Shown here piece by piece: positions 1-8,379 of a stretch of 64,000 nt of DNA. The stretch is from the NCBI GenBank assembly GCA_016713535.1, contig JADJOY010000043.1:1-64000 (forward strand), written 5' to 3'. Made by a program: the position numbers and the translations under genes. This DNA comes from JADJOY01 sp016713535 [NCBI: Deltaproteobacteria bacterium] (lineage in GTDB: Bacteria > JADJOY01). The notes below the pieces were generated by a model that saw nothing but the letters and a program-made list of their open reading frames with translations, searched no databases and was not told the origin of the DNA. Within the stretch, counting starts at the first letter, position 1, and each line of letters starts with the position of its first letter.

Positions 1-1260
1 ACCATCGACGACGAGGTCCACCGCCAGTCCACCCGCAATCGCCTACGCTTCCACGTGCCCACGAACAAGGACGTGTTCTGCTACGTGTACACGTCCGGCA
101 CCACCGGGTTGCCGAAGGCGGCAGTGATCCGCAACCAGCGCATGCTGGGCGCCAACTTGGTCTTCGGGCACCTCATGCACCGCTCCGGTCCCGGCGACGT
201 GATCTACGTGCCACTCCCGCTCTTCCACTCGAACGCGCTCTTCCTCGGCTGGGGCTCGGCGCTCGCCACCGGCGCCGCGATCGCGCTCAAGCGCAAGTTC
301 TCGGTGTCGAGCTTCTGGAGCGACATCCTCGAGTACCGGGCGACCTCGTTCGTCTACATCGGTGAGCTCTGCCGCTACCTGCTGCAGGCGCCGGTGCGGC
401 CCGAGGAGACTCGGCACCACCTCGAGGTGGCGGTGGGCAACGGGCTCAGGCCGGAGATCTGGGAGCGCTTCCAGAAGCGCTTCGCCATCCCCGCGATCCG
501 CGAGTTCTACGGCTCGACCGAGGGCAACGCGCCGACCCTCAACTGGCGCGGGCGGCCGGGCCTGATCGGCCGCAAGCTGCGCAACCAGGCGGTGATCCGC
601 TGCGACGCCGAGAGCGGCGAGGTGGTGCGCGACGCGACGGGCTTCTGCACCCGGGTGAGCGTGGGTGACTCCGGGCTGCTGGTGGGGCGGATCTCGCCGC
701 TCCTCACGTTCGACGGCTACGTCGACGCCAAGGCCACCGAGCAGAAGATCCTCACCGACGTCTTCAAGCGCGGCGACCGTTACTTCAACACCGGCGACCT
801 CGTCGAGTTGCACGCCTACGGCTGGCTCTCGTTCCTCGATCGCCTCGGCGACACCTATCGCTGGAAAGGCGAGAACGTCTCGACCCAGGAGGTCGCCGAG
901 ATCCTCCACCGCGCACCCGGCGTGCTCGACGCGAACGTCTTTGGCGTGAGCATGCCGCACGCCGATGGACGCGCCGGCATGGCGGCGCTCCGGGTCCACG
1001 GACGCTTCTCGCCCGGCGGGCTAGCGCACTACGTGCGGGACCACCTCGCGGTGGCGCAGCGACCGCTCTTCGTGCGCGTGCTGCGCGACGAGATGCAGGT
1101 CACGTCGACGCTCAAGCCCAAGAAGGGCGAGTACCGCGCGCAGGGCTACGACCTGAAACAGGTGCGCGACCCGGTCTACGTGCTGCGCGGCGGGCGCTAC
1201 GTGCGCCTCACGCCGAAGCTCGTCGCGGGTCTCACGGCCGGCGCCTGGCAGCCGGGGTAA
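1..1260 (+). CDS. Fatty-acid-transport-type (FATP/FadD6-like) acyl-CoA synthetase, 5' truncated by window edge
   Basis: This is the C-terminal 419 residues of an AMP-forming acyl-CoA synthetase that activates long or very long fatty acids with ATP and CoA. The reading frame is open from base 1 and in-frame codons precede the GTG at 55, so the true start lies outside the window. The AMP-binding P-loop YTSGTTGLPK is at residues 30-39, the EFYGSTEGN adenine-binding motif near 170, and the hinge region with YFNTGDLV then RWKGENVST near 260-295. The GENVST signature is typical of FATP/SLC27 and FadD6 proteins, which run to about 600 residues, so roughly 180 are missing. It converges with a lipid acyltransferase gene, which fits acyl-CoA production and use at one locus. 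The subfamily is fairly clear; the chain-length preference is not. Confidence 0.9.
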   Translation, partial: TIDDEVHRQSTRNRLRFHVPTNKDVFCYVYTSGTTGLPKAAVIRNQRMLGANLVFGHLMHRSGPGDVIYVPLPLFHSNALFLGWGSALATGAAIALKRKFSVSSFWSDILEYRATSFVYIGELCRYLLQAPVRPEETRHHLEVAVGNGLRPEIWERFQKRFAIPAIREFYGSTEGNAPTLNWRGRPGLIGRKLRNQAVIRCDAESGEVVRDATGFCTRVSVGDSGLLVGRISPLLTFDGYVDAKATEQKILTDVFKRGDRYFNTGDLVELHAYGWLSFLDRLGDTYRWKGENVSTQEVAEILHRAPGVLDANVFGVSMPHADGRAGMAALRVHGRFSPGGLAHYVRDHLAVAQRPLFVRVLRDEMQVTSTLKPKKGEYRAQGYDLKQVRDPVYVLRGGRYVRLTPKLVAGLTAGAWQPG

Positions 1261-1280
1261 CGCGACATCATCGGGGTGGC

Positions 1281-1378
1281 GGGTCGTCGCTTCGTCGACG
1301 ACCCCAGGGGCGTGCGCGGGGCGACCGACGAAGCGGTCGCCCTCCGGACGCGGGTTGACGCGCAACGCGCGCGTCAAC
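1281..1378. terminator. Three consecutive hairpins between convergent genes
   Basis: Three perfect inverted repeats lie in the 113-bp gap between convergent stop codons. The stems are 1281-1289 with 1296-1304 (9 bp), 1321-1327 with 1334-1340 (7 bp) and 1354-1363 with 1369-1378 (10 bp). The last overlaps the stop codon of the minus-strand gene. None is followed by a T tract on either strand, so classic intrinsic termination is not shown. A bidirectional transcription barrier or 3'-end-stabilising structure is the likely role. Confidence 0.5.
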
Positions 1379-2453
1379 CAGGCCGCACGAGCTTCTTGAG
1401 GCGCGCGCGGATCGGGTTCGGGGTCTCGCGCGCGAGCTCGTCCATCGCCGCCTGCATCTTGGCCATGATCTCGTCGTAGCAGCGATCGATCACCTCGGGG
1501 TCCTTCGCGCGCTTCGGCCCGAGCTTCCGCCAGTCGATCGGCTTCAGGATCTGCACCGTCACCTTCGCCGGTAGCGGCACCCCCGGCAGCGCCGGCGAGA
1601 TCCCCCACGGAAGCTGCAGCAGGATCGGGTACGTCTTCATGCGGATCCGGTCCATGCGCAGGAGCTTCGCGAGCTTCTCGCCGCGACTCAGCACGACCAG
1701 CGTGTGGTGGCCGCCGTGGCCGACGATGGGCACGATCGGCACCCGCTTCTCGATCGCGACGCGGATGAAGCCCTTGTGGCCGCCGAAGTCGACTTTGTCG
1801 CGGTCGGGCCACGGCCGGTACACCTCGTGGACTCCACCGGGATAGACGAGCACCGCCGCGCCCTCGTCGAGCGCCCGGCCGACGTTCTCCCAGTTGGCGG
1901 GCACCTGGCCGATCTTGCGCATCAGGTCGCGAAAGCCCGGGATGCCGAACGCGGTGTCGAAGGCGAGGCCGATGAGCGGCTGCTCGAAGCCGCGCTCGCG
2001 GTACCAGCCCGCCATCACCGCCGCGGTGTCGGGAGTGAGTGCCCCGCCCGAGTGATTGCCGATCAGCAGCATCGGCCCGGAGGCCGGGATGTTCTCCCAG
2101 CCACGCACCTCGGCGTCGAAGTAGCGGCCCCACAGCTCCATCAGCGGCAAGAGCTTCTTCAGGAACTCCGGATCGCGCTGAAACGCGGGCAGGGCCACCT
2201 CGCGGCGGATCGCGTCCGCCCATGACTCGACGAGCCCGACGCGCTTCCTCGAGCGCTCGGTCGTGGCGCGTTTCGATGACGACGGTGCAGGCGGTGCGGG
2301 TTCCTCGGCCGCGCGGCGGCGTGCGCGGCTGGCGGCCGGCGCGGCGACGCGCGCGGGAGCGCGCTTCGCCGCAGGCGCTCGCGATCGAGCGCCGTCGCTC
2401 GCGGCGGTTGCGGACACGCGCCGGGCGGTCGTCTTGCGGGCGCTCGTCGCCAT
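1374..2453 (-). CDS. DGAT2/PlsC-like lysophospholipid or acylglycerol acyltransferase
   Basis: A membrane-associated acyltransferase that likely moves an acyl group from acyl-CoA to a glycerolipid or other alcohol. ATG at 2453 is chosen over the upstream in-frame start at 2480 because GAAGGAGG sits just 5' of it; this gives 359 residues. The first 70 or so residues are an Ala/Arg/Lys/Pro-rich low-complexity tail resembling histone H1. The catalytic region follows: NHSGG near residues 133-137 and YPGGVHEV near 204-211. This pattern is seen in DGAT2 and phytyl-ester-synthase-like proteins rather than the strict HX4D of PlsC. The acyl-CoA synthetase converging on it could supply its substrate. 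The exact acceptor is unknown, and the basic N-terminal tail is unusual for the family. Confidence 0.82.
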   Translation of the reverse strand: MATSARKTTARRVSATAASDGARSRAPAAKRAPARVAAPAASRARRRAAEEPAPPAPSSSKRATTERSRKRVGLVESWADAIRREVALPAFQRDPEFLKKLLPLMELWGRYFDAEVRGWENIPASGPMLLIGNHSGGALTPDTAAVMAGWYRERGFEQPLIGLAFDTAFGIPGFRDLMRKIGQVPANWENVGRALDEGAAVLVYPGGVHEVYRPWPDRDKVDFGGHKGFIRVAIEKRVPIVPIVGHGGHHTLVVLSRGEKLAKLLRMDRIRMKTYPILLQLPWGISPALPGVPLPAKVTVQILKPIDWRKLGPKRAKDPEVIDRCYDEIMAKMQAAMDELARETPNPIRARLKKLVRPG

Positions 2454-2464
2454 CTCGTCCTCCT

Positions 2465-3607
2465 TCACGCCGGGCCGCACTGTGCGGCGAGCGTCGAGAG
2501 CACGACGCCGCGCATGCCGAGGCGGATCACGTCACGATCGAAGCCGTTGGTGAGACACACGAACGAGAGCCCGGTGGCCGGGTCGGCCCACGCCACCTGC
2601 CCGCCCGCTCCGGGATGACCGAACGCGAGCGGAGAGGTCGCGGCTCCGAAGCCACGGAAAACGCGGTCGTCGTCGCCGGCGACCACCACGCCGAGACCGC
2701 GCTGGGCGCGGCGTCGGGTCATGGGATCGATCAGGTCACCGGTGCGGAGCTCGAGGGCGCGCGCGATCGTCGCCGGGCGCCACACGCGGTGCTCGCCGTC
2801 CTTCGCCGCCAGATCGTGCAGCAGTCCCTGGTAGAAGAGCGCGAGCGCCGACGCGGCGGCGACGCCGCCGCTCGCAGGCGCGCCCACGGCGCGGATCGCC
2901 GGCTGGTTGTAGGCCTCGAAGTACTTCTCGTCGTCGGTGACGCTCGCCGGCAAGCTCAGACCGAGCCCGGCGAGCGCCTCCGCCGCGGGGCGCTCACCCA
3001 CGTGCACCACGTCGGCGACGCGCGCATCCACGCCCTCGGTGGCGCCCAGGAAGAGATCGGCGATCCCGAGCGGCCCGACGATCCGCTCGCGGACGAAGGC
3101 GCGGAAGTCCTGGCCGGCGCGGCGCTCGATCACCTCGGCGAGCACCCAGAAGCTCGTCATCGGGTGGTAGACGAAGCGGCTGCCCGGCTCCCAGTCGAGG
3201 CGCCACTTCGCGAAGCGCGCGAGGCGCTTCTCGCGGTCGTTCCAGTCGAGCGGCGCGAATGGCGCCCCCGGGAAGCCGCAGGTGTGCGTGAGGAGCTGCT
3301 CGACGGTGACGACGTCCTTGCCGTGGGTGCCGAACTCGGGGATCACGTCGGCGACGCGCTCGCCGACGTCGAGCTTGCCGTCCTGCTCGAGCAGCCACGC
3401 CGCCGACGCGGTGATCGCCTTGGTACACGAGAAGATCGTGTAGAGCGTGTGATCGCCCACGTCGCGCGTCTTCGCGTACGTCCGGCTCGCGATCACGCGG
3501 CCGCGGTGCGCGACGGCGAGCTGGAGCGACGGCAGCACGCCGCCCTCGACGAAGCTCGCCGCGATCGAGTGCAGCTCGCCCAGTGGCCCGTCGGTCGTGG
3601 TGCTCAC
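2465..3607 (-). CDS. Serine beta-lactamase-fold hydrolase (class C / esterase-like)
   Basis: A 380-residue protein of the beta-lactamase/penicillin-binding-protein-like serine hydrolase superfamily. The nucleophile motif SxxK appears as SCTK at residues 60-63, the second motif as YHP near 147 and the third, KTG-equivalent, motif as HPGAGG near 331. Most such stand-alone proteins with HxG motifs are esterases or peptidases rather than true beta-lactamases. No signal peptide is seen, so it is probably cytoplasmic. The GTG start at 3607 overlaps the stop of the upstream SGNH hydrolase gene (GTGA) and is preceded by GAGGAGG, showing translational coupling. The substrate is not predictable. It is unlikely to give drug resistance, given the missing export signal. 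Confidence 0.85.
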   Translation of the reverse strand: MSTTTDGPLGELHSIAASFVEGGVLPSLQLAVAHRGRVIASRTYAKTRDVGDHTLYTIFSCTKAITASAAWLLEQDGKLDVGERVADVIPEFGTHGKDVVTVEQLLTHTCGFPGAPFAPLDWNDREKRLARFAKWRLDWEPGSRFVYHPMTSFWVLAEVIERRAGQDFRAFVRERIVGPLGIADLFLGATEGVDARVADVVHVGERPAAEALAGLGLSLPASVTDDEKYFEAYNQPAIRAVGAPASGGVAAASALALFYQGLLHDLAAKDGEHRVWRPATIARALELRTGDLIDPMTRRRAQRGLGVVVAGDDDRVFRGFGAATSPLAFGHPGAGGQVAWADPATGLSFVCLTNGFDRDVIRLGMRGVVLSTLAAQCGPA

Positions 3608-4263
3608 AGGTGCGCCTCCTCGCCGAAGTCGGCGAGCAGGCGCGGCCGCACGATGCTCGTCCACAGCGCGTAGCCCGCGCCGTTCAGGTGCAGCCCGTCC
3701 CAGCGGAAGAGCTCGCGGCGCGCTCGCCCGTGACCGTCGAGCATCGGGGTCGCGACGTCGACGTAGTGGAGATGCGGATCGCGCGCGGCGAGCGCCACGA
3801 GGCCCTGGTTGGCGCGCTCCATGCGCGGCCACTGGCTGGCGCGCAACGGAGTCGGCTTGATCGAGAGCAGGTAGATCGGCAGCTCCGCACCGAGGCGCTC
3901 GCGCATGGCGGCCACGAAGTCCTCGAAGTCCTCGACCACCCCGCTCACGCTGCGCGGGCTCAAGCGGCCGAGGTCGTTGTCCCCCGCGTACAGGACGATC
4001 GCGCGCGGCGCACGCGTGTACACGATGCGGTCCGCGAAGTAGGTCACGTGCTCCGCGTGGGCGCCGCCGAAGCCGCGGTTGAGGACGTAGAGGGGCCGCA
4101 TGTCTGCGGCCAGTGTCGACCAGAAGCGGATCGACGAGCTGCCCGTGAAGAGGATCGCGCTCGGGGCCGGGGGATGAGCGCGATCGATCCGCTCGAAGCG
4201 ACGGATCTCGCGCTCCCACACCCGAGGACGCGCCATCCAGCGCTTGAGGTCACCGAGGCCCAT
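3604..4263 (-). CDS. SGNH/GDSL-family hydrolase
   Basis: A 219-residue esterase-type protein of the SGNH hydrolase superfamily. Block I reads FTGSSSIRFW with the nucleophilic Ser, block II NRGFGGAHAEH provides the oxyanion Gly, block III carries LYAGDNDL with Asn, and block V DGLHLNGAGY gives the Asp-His pair. All four blocks are intact. ATG at 4263 is the last in-frame start before block I; the frame stays open upstream but overlaps the preceding gene. No signal peptide is visible, so it is likely cytoplasmic. The family removes acyl or acetyl groups from lipids or carbohydrates. It is coupled by a GTGA overlap to the downstream beta-lactamase-fold hydrolase, so the two probably act together. 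Confidence 0.85.
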   Translation of the reverse strand: MGLGDLKRWMARPRVWEREIRRFERIDRAHPPAPSAILFTGSSSIRFWSTLAADMRPLYVLNRGFGGAHAEHVTYFADRIVYTRAPRAIVLYAGDNDLGRLSPRSVSGVVEDFEDFVAAMRERLGAELPIYLLSIKPTPLRASQWPRMERANQGLVALAARDPHLHYVDVATPMLDGHGRARRELFRWDGLHLNGAGYALWTSIVRPRLLADFGEEAHL

Positions 4264-4324
4264 CGCGCTCGCGAATCTGTCCCAAGCCCGCGCGCCGAGG
4301 AAGAGCGCGCTCGGTCGGTCGATG

Positions 4325-5278
4325 TCACGACGGCCGGCCGGAGGCGAGCTCGTCGAGAAGCGCGGTGAACTCGGCGGGCGGGGCGACCGCGACGCGCCTG
4401 GCCTCGATCGCGACCGGCACATGCACCAGCGCGCCGCCACGCCACCAGTAGACGTTGGAGCTGAGCGATCCGGGCCCCTTCTGGTGCATGCCGGCGGTGA
4501 TCTGGGCGAGCGTGGGCACTGCGTGGATCACCTTCGCGTCGACGATCGGATACACGATGAGCGCGTGGCGGTGGGGCACGGCGACCAGCAGTCCGTGCGG
4601 CCCGGCGAGGTGGAAGATCTCGCCGAGGCGCAGCAACTGCGACGCCGTGAAGAAGCTCTCACCGGAGAGCACCTGGAACTCGAAGCCGGTTCCGGTGCCC
4701 ACCGCTTCGAAGCGGCCGATCGGCTCGCGGGCGAGGTTGTCGAGGCCGATCGCGCGCGCGTCGTCGGCCTCGAGCTCCCACCCCGCGAGGTGCTCGACCG
4801 GCACGCCGCACACCGTGCTCGGCAGGTCGTAGCAGAGCGCGCCGAGGAGCCCGGGCGCGACCGGCCAGGTGAGCATCTTCTCGGCGGCGTCGGCGTAGTC
4901 GTCGGGATAGACGCGGACCTTCACGAGCTCGCGGGCGCGCGCGAGGTCACGACCGAGCGCCCCGAGCTCGCGGTTGCCATGCTCCACCGCGGTCACGCTG
5001 GCGAAGTGCTCGCGGATCACCGCGAGCCACGCGCGCTCGGGCATGGCGGCGCAGCGCTGCGCGATGTTCTGCAGGCCACAGGTGATGGTCTGACCATCGC
5101 GGCGCGCCTCGACGACGCCGTCACCGAGCACGAGCTCGAAGCCGAGGTCCCTCAGGTGGCGGCAGGCGAGGTCGAGGAAGCGCTCGTAGCGCTCCGCCGA
5201 GTCGAAGGCGCTCCAGCTCGGCGCGGCGCACCCACCCGGCCTCGTCTCCCGACCGAGCAAGCGATCGAACAGCCCCAT
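4325..5278 (-). CDS. Conserved hypothetical protein with DUF1444-like C-terminal part
   Basis: A 317-residue protein of unknown function. ATG at 5278 has AGGAGGT immediately upstream and is preferred over the longer in-frame start. It is soluble by appearance, with no signal peptide or membrane segment. A stretch near residues 225-255 (HGLLVAVPHRHALIVYPI) loosely resembles the DUF1444 family, in which a similar hydrophobic strand pattern ends in a conserved Pro-x-Arg; this is a weak match by eye. Two Cys residues near 80-90 (CGLQ, RCAA) do not form a metal motif. It sits between a VOC protein and an SGNH hydrolase on the same strand with about 60 bp gaps, so it is probably co-transcribed with them. 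Confidence 0.7.
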   Translation of the reverse strand: MGLFDRLLGRETRPGGCAAPSWSAFDSAERYERFLDLACRHLRDLGFELVLGDGVVEARRDGQTITCGLQNIAQRCAAMPERAWLAVIREHFASVTAVEHGNRELGALGRDLARARELVKVRVYPDDYADAAEKMLTWPVAPGLLGALCYDLPSTVCGVPVEHLAGWELEADDARAIGLDNLAREPIGRFEAVGTGTGFEFQVLSGESFFTASQLLRLGEIFHLAGPHGLLVAVPHRHALIVYPIVDAKVIHAVPTLAQITAGMHQKGPGSLSSNVYWWRGGALVHVPVAIEARRVAVAPPAEFTALLDELASGRPS

Positions 5279-5347
5279 CTCCACCTCCTGGCGGCCGCGG
5301 GCGCCAGCACGCATCTGCGCGCCCGCCGAGCGATGCTGGCCGAGCGT

Positions 5348-5788
5348 TCAGTCGCTCGGCCAGCGCTCGTGGCGGCGGCGGCGCTCGGCGCGGTAGTTGG
5401 TGATCTCGAAGCGCAGGCCGTCGGGATCGGTGACGAAGGTCGCCACGTAGTCGGCAGCGTACTCGGGGAAGTGCCGCGGCTCGGTGGCGGCAATCCCCGC
5501 CGCCGCCAGCTCGGCCGCAGCGCTTCGCACGTCCTCGGCGCTCTCGACACGCAGGCACAGGTGATGGAGACCCGGCGCATAGGGATCGTGCGGCGCCGCA
5601 CCGGCGCGCGCCGGCCGGAGCACAACCCCGAAGTGGCGGTTGAAGTACTGGACGTGGCGCTCGCCGCCGAGCGCGAACTCGTTCTTGCGGAAACCCAAGA
5701 CCTCGAAGAGGCGATCGTAGAACGCTTCCGAGCGCGCGGGGTCCGAGACCGAGAGGTACACGTGGTCGGTCCCGATCACCTCGACCAT
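5348..5788 (-). CDS. VOC (glyoxalase/dioxygenase) superfamily protein
   Basis: A 146-residue single VOC-domain protein. The N-terminal IGTDHVYLSVSD has the first metal-ligand His. LHHLCLRVES, near the middle, starts the second beta-alpha-beta-beta-beta module, and DPDGLRFEITNY near the C-terminus carries the typical final Glu. The family includes lactoylglutathione lyase, extradiol dioxygenases and fosfomycin-resistance proteins; the function cannot be assigned further here. ATG at 5788 follows a purine-rich GAGAGGG. It lies 44 bp after the diheme cytochrome gene on the same strand and may belong to that transcript. The C-terminus is an Arg-rich tail. Confidence 0.85.
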   Translation of the reverse strand: MVEVIGTDHVYLSVSDPARSEAFYDRLFEVLGFRKNEFALGGERHVQYFNRHFGVVLRPARAGAAPHDPYAPGLHHLCLRVESAEDVRSAAAELAAAGIAATEPRHFPEYAADYVATFVTDPDGLRFEITNYRAERRRRHERWPSD

Positions 5789-5832
5789 CGCACCCTCTCT
5801 CCGCGCCGTCGCGGCGACGCCGCGGCTCCGGC

Positions 5833-7362
5833 TCACAGCGTCTTGAGGTACTCGATCACGGCGCGGCGCTCGCGCGCCGTCAGCCGGTCGCCGAACGTGT
5901 GGCCGCCGTTCGACTGGCTCCAGTAGGTGGTGTCGAAGACGTGCTTGCGCTCGCCGTCCGGGGCGTCGGCCTGCGAATACGGCACCTCGGCCCACGGCCA
6001 CCCCATCGCCTCTTCGTCGAAGTGGGTGCTGTCGGAGTCGACCCGCTTCCAGTGGCGGGGCCGCGCCTCGCTGTCGAGCACCAGCGCGATGCTGGGCACC
6101 GAGCCGTTGTGGAAGTACGGCGCGGTCGCCCAGATGCCGTCGAGCGGCGGCGCGATGTAGCCGGGGAACGGGTCGGCGGGTGTCATGCGCGTGATGCGGC
6201 CGTAGAACGAGTTGTTGTACCACTCGACCAGCTCGGGCGCGTGGATCACACCCGCGTTCGCGACCACCGGATCGGTTCCGATCACGTCGAGGGGAAAGAG
6301 CAGGTTCGGGTAGGTGTCGCTCGAGTCGTCGTCGGGATCGGCGGCGTGGGTGCCGTGGCAGTTGGCGCAGTCGGCGAGGAACACCGCGCGCCCCTGCCCG
6401 GCGAGGTCGCGATCGATGCCGCGCGTGTAGTGAGGAGCCTTGAGCGTACCGATGTAGGTCTGCATGTCCTTGAACATGCCGTCGACCCTCTTCGCCTGCT
6501 CGACGTCGTCGACGCACACCGAGGTCGCGAGCGCCATGGTGCCGCGGTGATCGCCGCGCGCCATGCCGTTGTAGAAGAGCGCGTTCTTCTTGTGGGCGCG
6601 CCACCACGGCGGCGGATCCGACGTGACGCGCGCGTCCTCGAGGGACATGCGGTTGCCGTGCTCGTCGCGCGGCTCGAGGGGCGCCAACGGCTCGTCGCTC
6701 CACGCCAGCGTGTCGCGGTCGTGATGGGCCATGAGCACGACCGCGACGATCTCCGCCGGGTTGTTGCCCACGGTGCGCATGCGGGTCTGCGTCAGCGCGC
6801 CCGCGGCGCTGAGCATGCGCGTGAGGTTGGCCTTCCCCGCTGCGCTCAGGCCGAGGAGGTCGAGGAGGCTCTCGGGGATCGTCACCGCCGGCAGCCCGAC
6901 CGTCCAGTCCGCCGCCGCGTTGCCGAGGCCGACGTAGAGCTGGCCGTCGAACTCACCGCCGTGGCAGGTGAGGCAATTCGAGTTCACCACCTCGGCGCCG
7001 TTGGGCGCCGTGAACGCGTTCATCGAGTACGGCATGCGCCGGTTGTGGCCCTCGCGACCGTCGAGCTCGTGGCCGTCGCCGAAGCCGCCGAGAAACGGCG
7101 CCAGGAGCGGGTTGCCCACGATCTTGTACGGGATGCCGCAGGTCATGTAGCCGCCATTGAGGAGCATCGTCCGGCCGGCGGCGGCGTCCCCTGGATCCTG
7201 CGGCTCGGCGGGTAGCACCACGCTGCCATAGGGACCACGGTCGCCGTTCCAGGTGGCGCTGCCGTCGCTGGACGACCCACACGCCGCGACACCAACGAGC
7301 GCGAGCACCGCAAAGAGAGCGCGCGCCGCTCGGACCGGCGCTCGCAGGACGGATCGGGTCAT
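5833..7362 (-). CDS. Diheme c-type cytochrome lipoprotein (RoxA/CcpA-like)
   Basis: A 509-residue periplasmic lipoprotein. The start ATG at 7362 gives a basic n-region, a hydrophobic core and the lipobox GVAAC, so it should be lipidated and anchored facing the periplasm. Two heme c motifs are visible: CLTCH near residue 129 and CANCH near 331. The C-terminal GYIAPPLDGIWATAPYFHNGS segment is the conserved region shared by cytochrome c peroxidases and the rubber oxygenase RoxA, where it packs near the catalytic heme. A GTG 21 bp upstream is possible, but GGGGAGCG precedes the chosen ATG. It is probably an electron-transfer or oxidative enzyme for an extracellular or periplasmic substrate; the substrate is unknown. 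Confidence 0.87.
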   Translation of the reverse strand: MTRSVLRAPVRAARALFAVLALVGVAACGSSSDGSATWNGDRGPYGSVVLPAEPQDPGDAAAGRTMLLNGGYMTCGIPYKIVGNPLLAPFLGGFGDGHELDGREGHNRRMPYSMNAFTAPNGAEVVNSNCLTCHGGEFDGQLYVGLGNAAADWTVGLPAVTIPESLLDLLGLSAAGKANLTRMLSAAGALTQTRMRTVGNNPAEIVAVVLMAHHDRDTLAWSDEPLAPLEPRDEHGNRMSLEDARVTSDPPPWWRAHKKNALFYNGMARGDHRGTMALATSVCVDDVEQAKRVDGMFKDMQTYIGTLKAPHYTRGIDRDLAGQGRAVFLADCANCHGTHAADPDDDSSDTYPNLLFPLDVIGTDPVVANAGVIHAPELVEWYNNSFYGRITRMTPADPFPGYIAPPLDGIWATAPYFHNGSVPSIALVLDSEARPRHWKRVDSDSTHFDEEAMGWPWAEVPYSQADAPDGERKHVFDTTYWSQSNGGHTFGDRLTARERRAVIEYLKTL

Positions 7363-7389
7363 CGAGGCGCTCCCCGCCCCCACTGGCAG

Positions 7390-7458
7390 CTACCGGCCCA
7401 CCGGTAGGCATCGAGGGGCGGGCCGCATCCTACAGCCAGCTCCCTCCGAACCGGGAGC
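7390..7458. terminator. Pair of hairpins between GNAT and cytochrome genes
   Basis: Two inverted repeats sit in the gap downstream of the GNAT gene and upstream of the cytochrome gene. The stems are 7390-7396 with 7401-7407 (7 bp, 4-nt loop) and 7439-7444 with 7453-7458 (6 bp), the latter two bases from the GNAT stop. No T tract follows. They may end or attenuate transcription running from the GNAT gene, or protect its 3' end. Confidence 0.35.
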
Positions 7459-7459
7459 G

Positions 7460-8194
7460 TCAGGTGTCGCCGGGCTCGGTCGGCCCGGGCGCGGGCCGTG
7501 CGTCGTTGGCCGCGCCCGCCTCCGACGAGACTCCGCCCGGGGCGAGGCGCCGGGGCAACCCGAGCACGACGAGCGCGCCGGCGGCCGCGCTCTTGAGCAG
7601 CCGGTAGAGCCCGTCCTGGCGCGGACGGTCGGCCTGCACCTGGTTCCACGCCACCTCGGGTAGCGTCGCGTCGACCTGGACCCCGCCGTTCTCGAAGCGC
7701 TCGTGGGCGTCGGGGAGCAGGTCGTGAAGGAGCTTGAGCATGTCCTTGTTGTCGGCGAGCACCCAGCACCGGAACGACTTCACGTGGCGTTCGCGCGCCG
7801 CAGCGATGAGCCTCATCAGCAGCAGGCTGCCGAGTCCCTTCCCCTGCACGTCGTCGAGGACCGTGACCGCCGCCTCCGCCACGTCGGGCTCCTCGGCGAG
7901 CCGGACGAATCGCGCGACGCCCAGGCCCTCCTCACCGCCGTCGGCGCCGGCGACCGACGCGCCGATCGCGACGTGCGCCTCGCCGTCGACGTCCGTCAGG
8001 TAGCGCGCCTCGGCCTGACTGAGCCGCGGCTTGGGCGAGAAGAAGCGGTAGTAGCGCGAGCGCTCCGAGAGCTTCTCGAAGCCGCGCTCGAGCAGCTCAC
8101 GGTCCTCGGCGCGCAGGAGTCGACGCGTCGCCGCGGTGCCGTCACGCAGCACCACGGGCTCTCGGTAGTCCTGGTCGAAGCGGCGCTCGGTCAT
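7460..8194 (-). CDS. GNAT-family N-acetyltransferase
   Basis: A 244-residue protein with one GNAT fold. The N-terminal VVLRDGTAATRRLLRAEDRELL matches the first strand and helix of the family, and the acetyl-CoA pyrophosphate loop appears as VQGKGLGSLL near residues 110-120 (Q-x-x-G-x-G/A). The last 50 residues include a short hydrophobic stretch (AAAGALVVLGL) that could be a weak membrane anchor, then a low-complexity acidic/Pro tail. ATG at 8194 fits the family N-terminus; in-frame ATG codons at 8242 and 8227 would add 11-16 residues of no obvious homology. It is similar to the stand-alone acetyltransferase domain found near protein-acetylation enzymes. The substrate is unknown. Confidence 0.82.
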   Translation of the reverse strand: MTERRFDQDYREPVVLRDGTAATRRLLRAEDRELLERGFEKLSERSRYYRFFSPKPRLSQAEARYLTDVDGEAHVAIGASVAGADGGEEGLGVARFVRLAEEPDVAEAAVTVLDDVQGKGLGSLLLMRLIAAARERHVKSFRCWVLADNKDMLKLLHDLLPDAHERFENGGVQVDATLPEVAWNQVQADRPRQDGLYRLLKSAAAGALVVLGLPRRLAPGGVSSEAGAANDARPAPGPTEPGDT

Positions 8195-8379
8195 GGGTAC
8201 GTCGCGAATCCACGCCACGGCGGCCATCGAGTGTACGAGCATGGGTCCCCCGGCAGGAACCCACGCGCCGCCCTCACGATCCGGTGGGCGCGAGCTCCCC
8301 CGCAACAGTCATCGGCGCGAGGGCCCCACAACCTGAGCCCGACGCCACCTCGCCAGGCTGCGCGGGACGGCGCCACGGC

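Noticed and set aside
43-999. Long minus-strand open frame opposite the acyl-CoA synthetase
   Set aside because: It is the antisense of a conserved gene; the translation is Arg/Val/Ala-rich with no family features. Many similar frames arise because stop codons are rare at this GC content.
2039-3673. 544-codon plus-strand frame opposite two hydrolase genes
   Set aside because: Antisense shadow of the beta-lactamase-fold and acyltransferase genes, which carry the conserved motifs.
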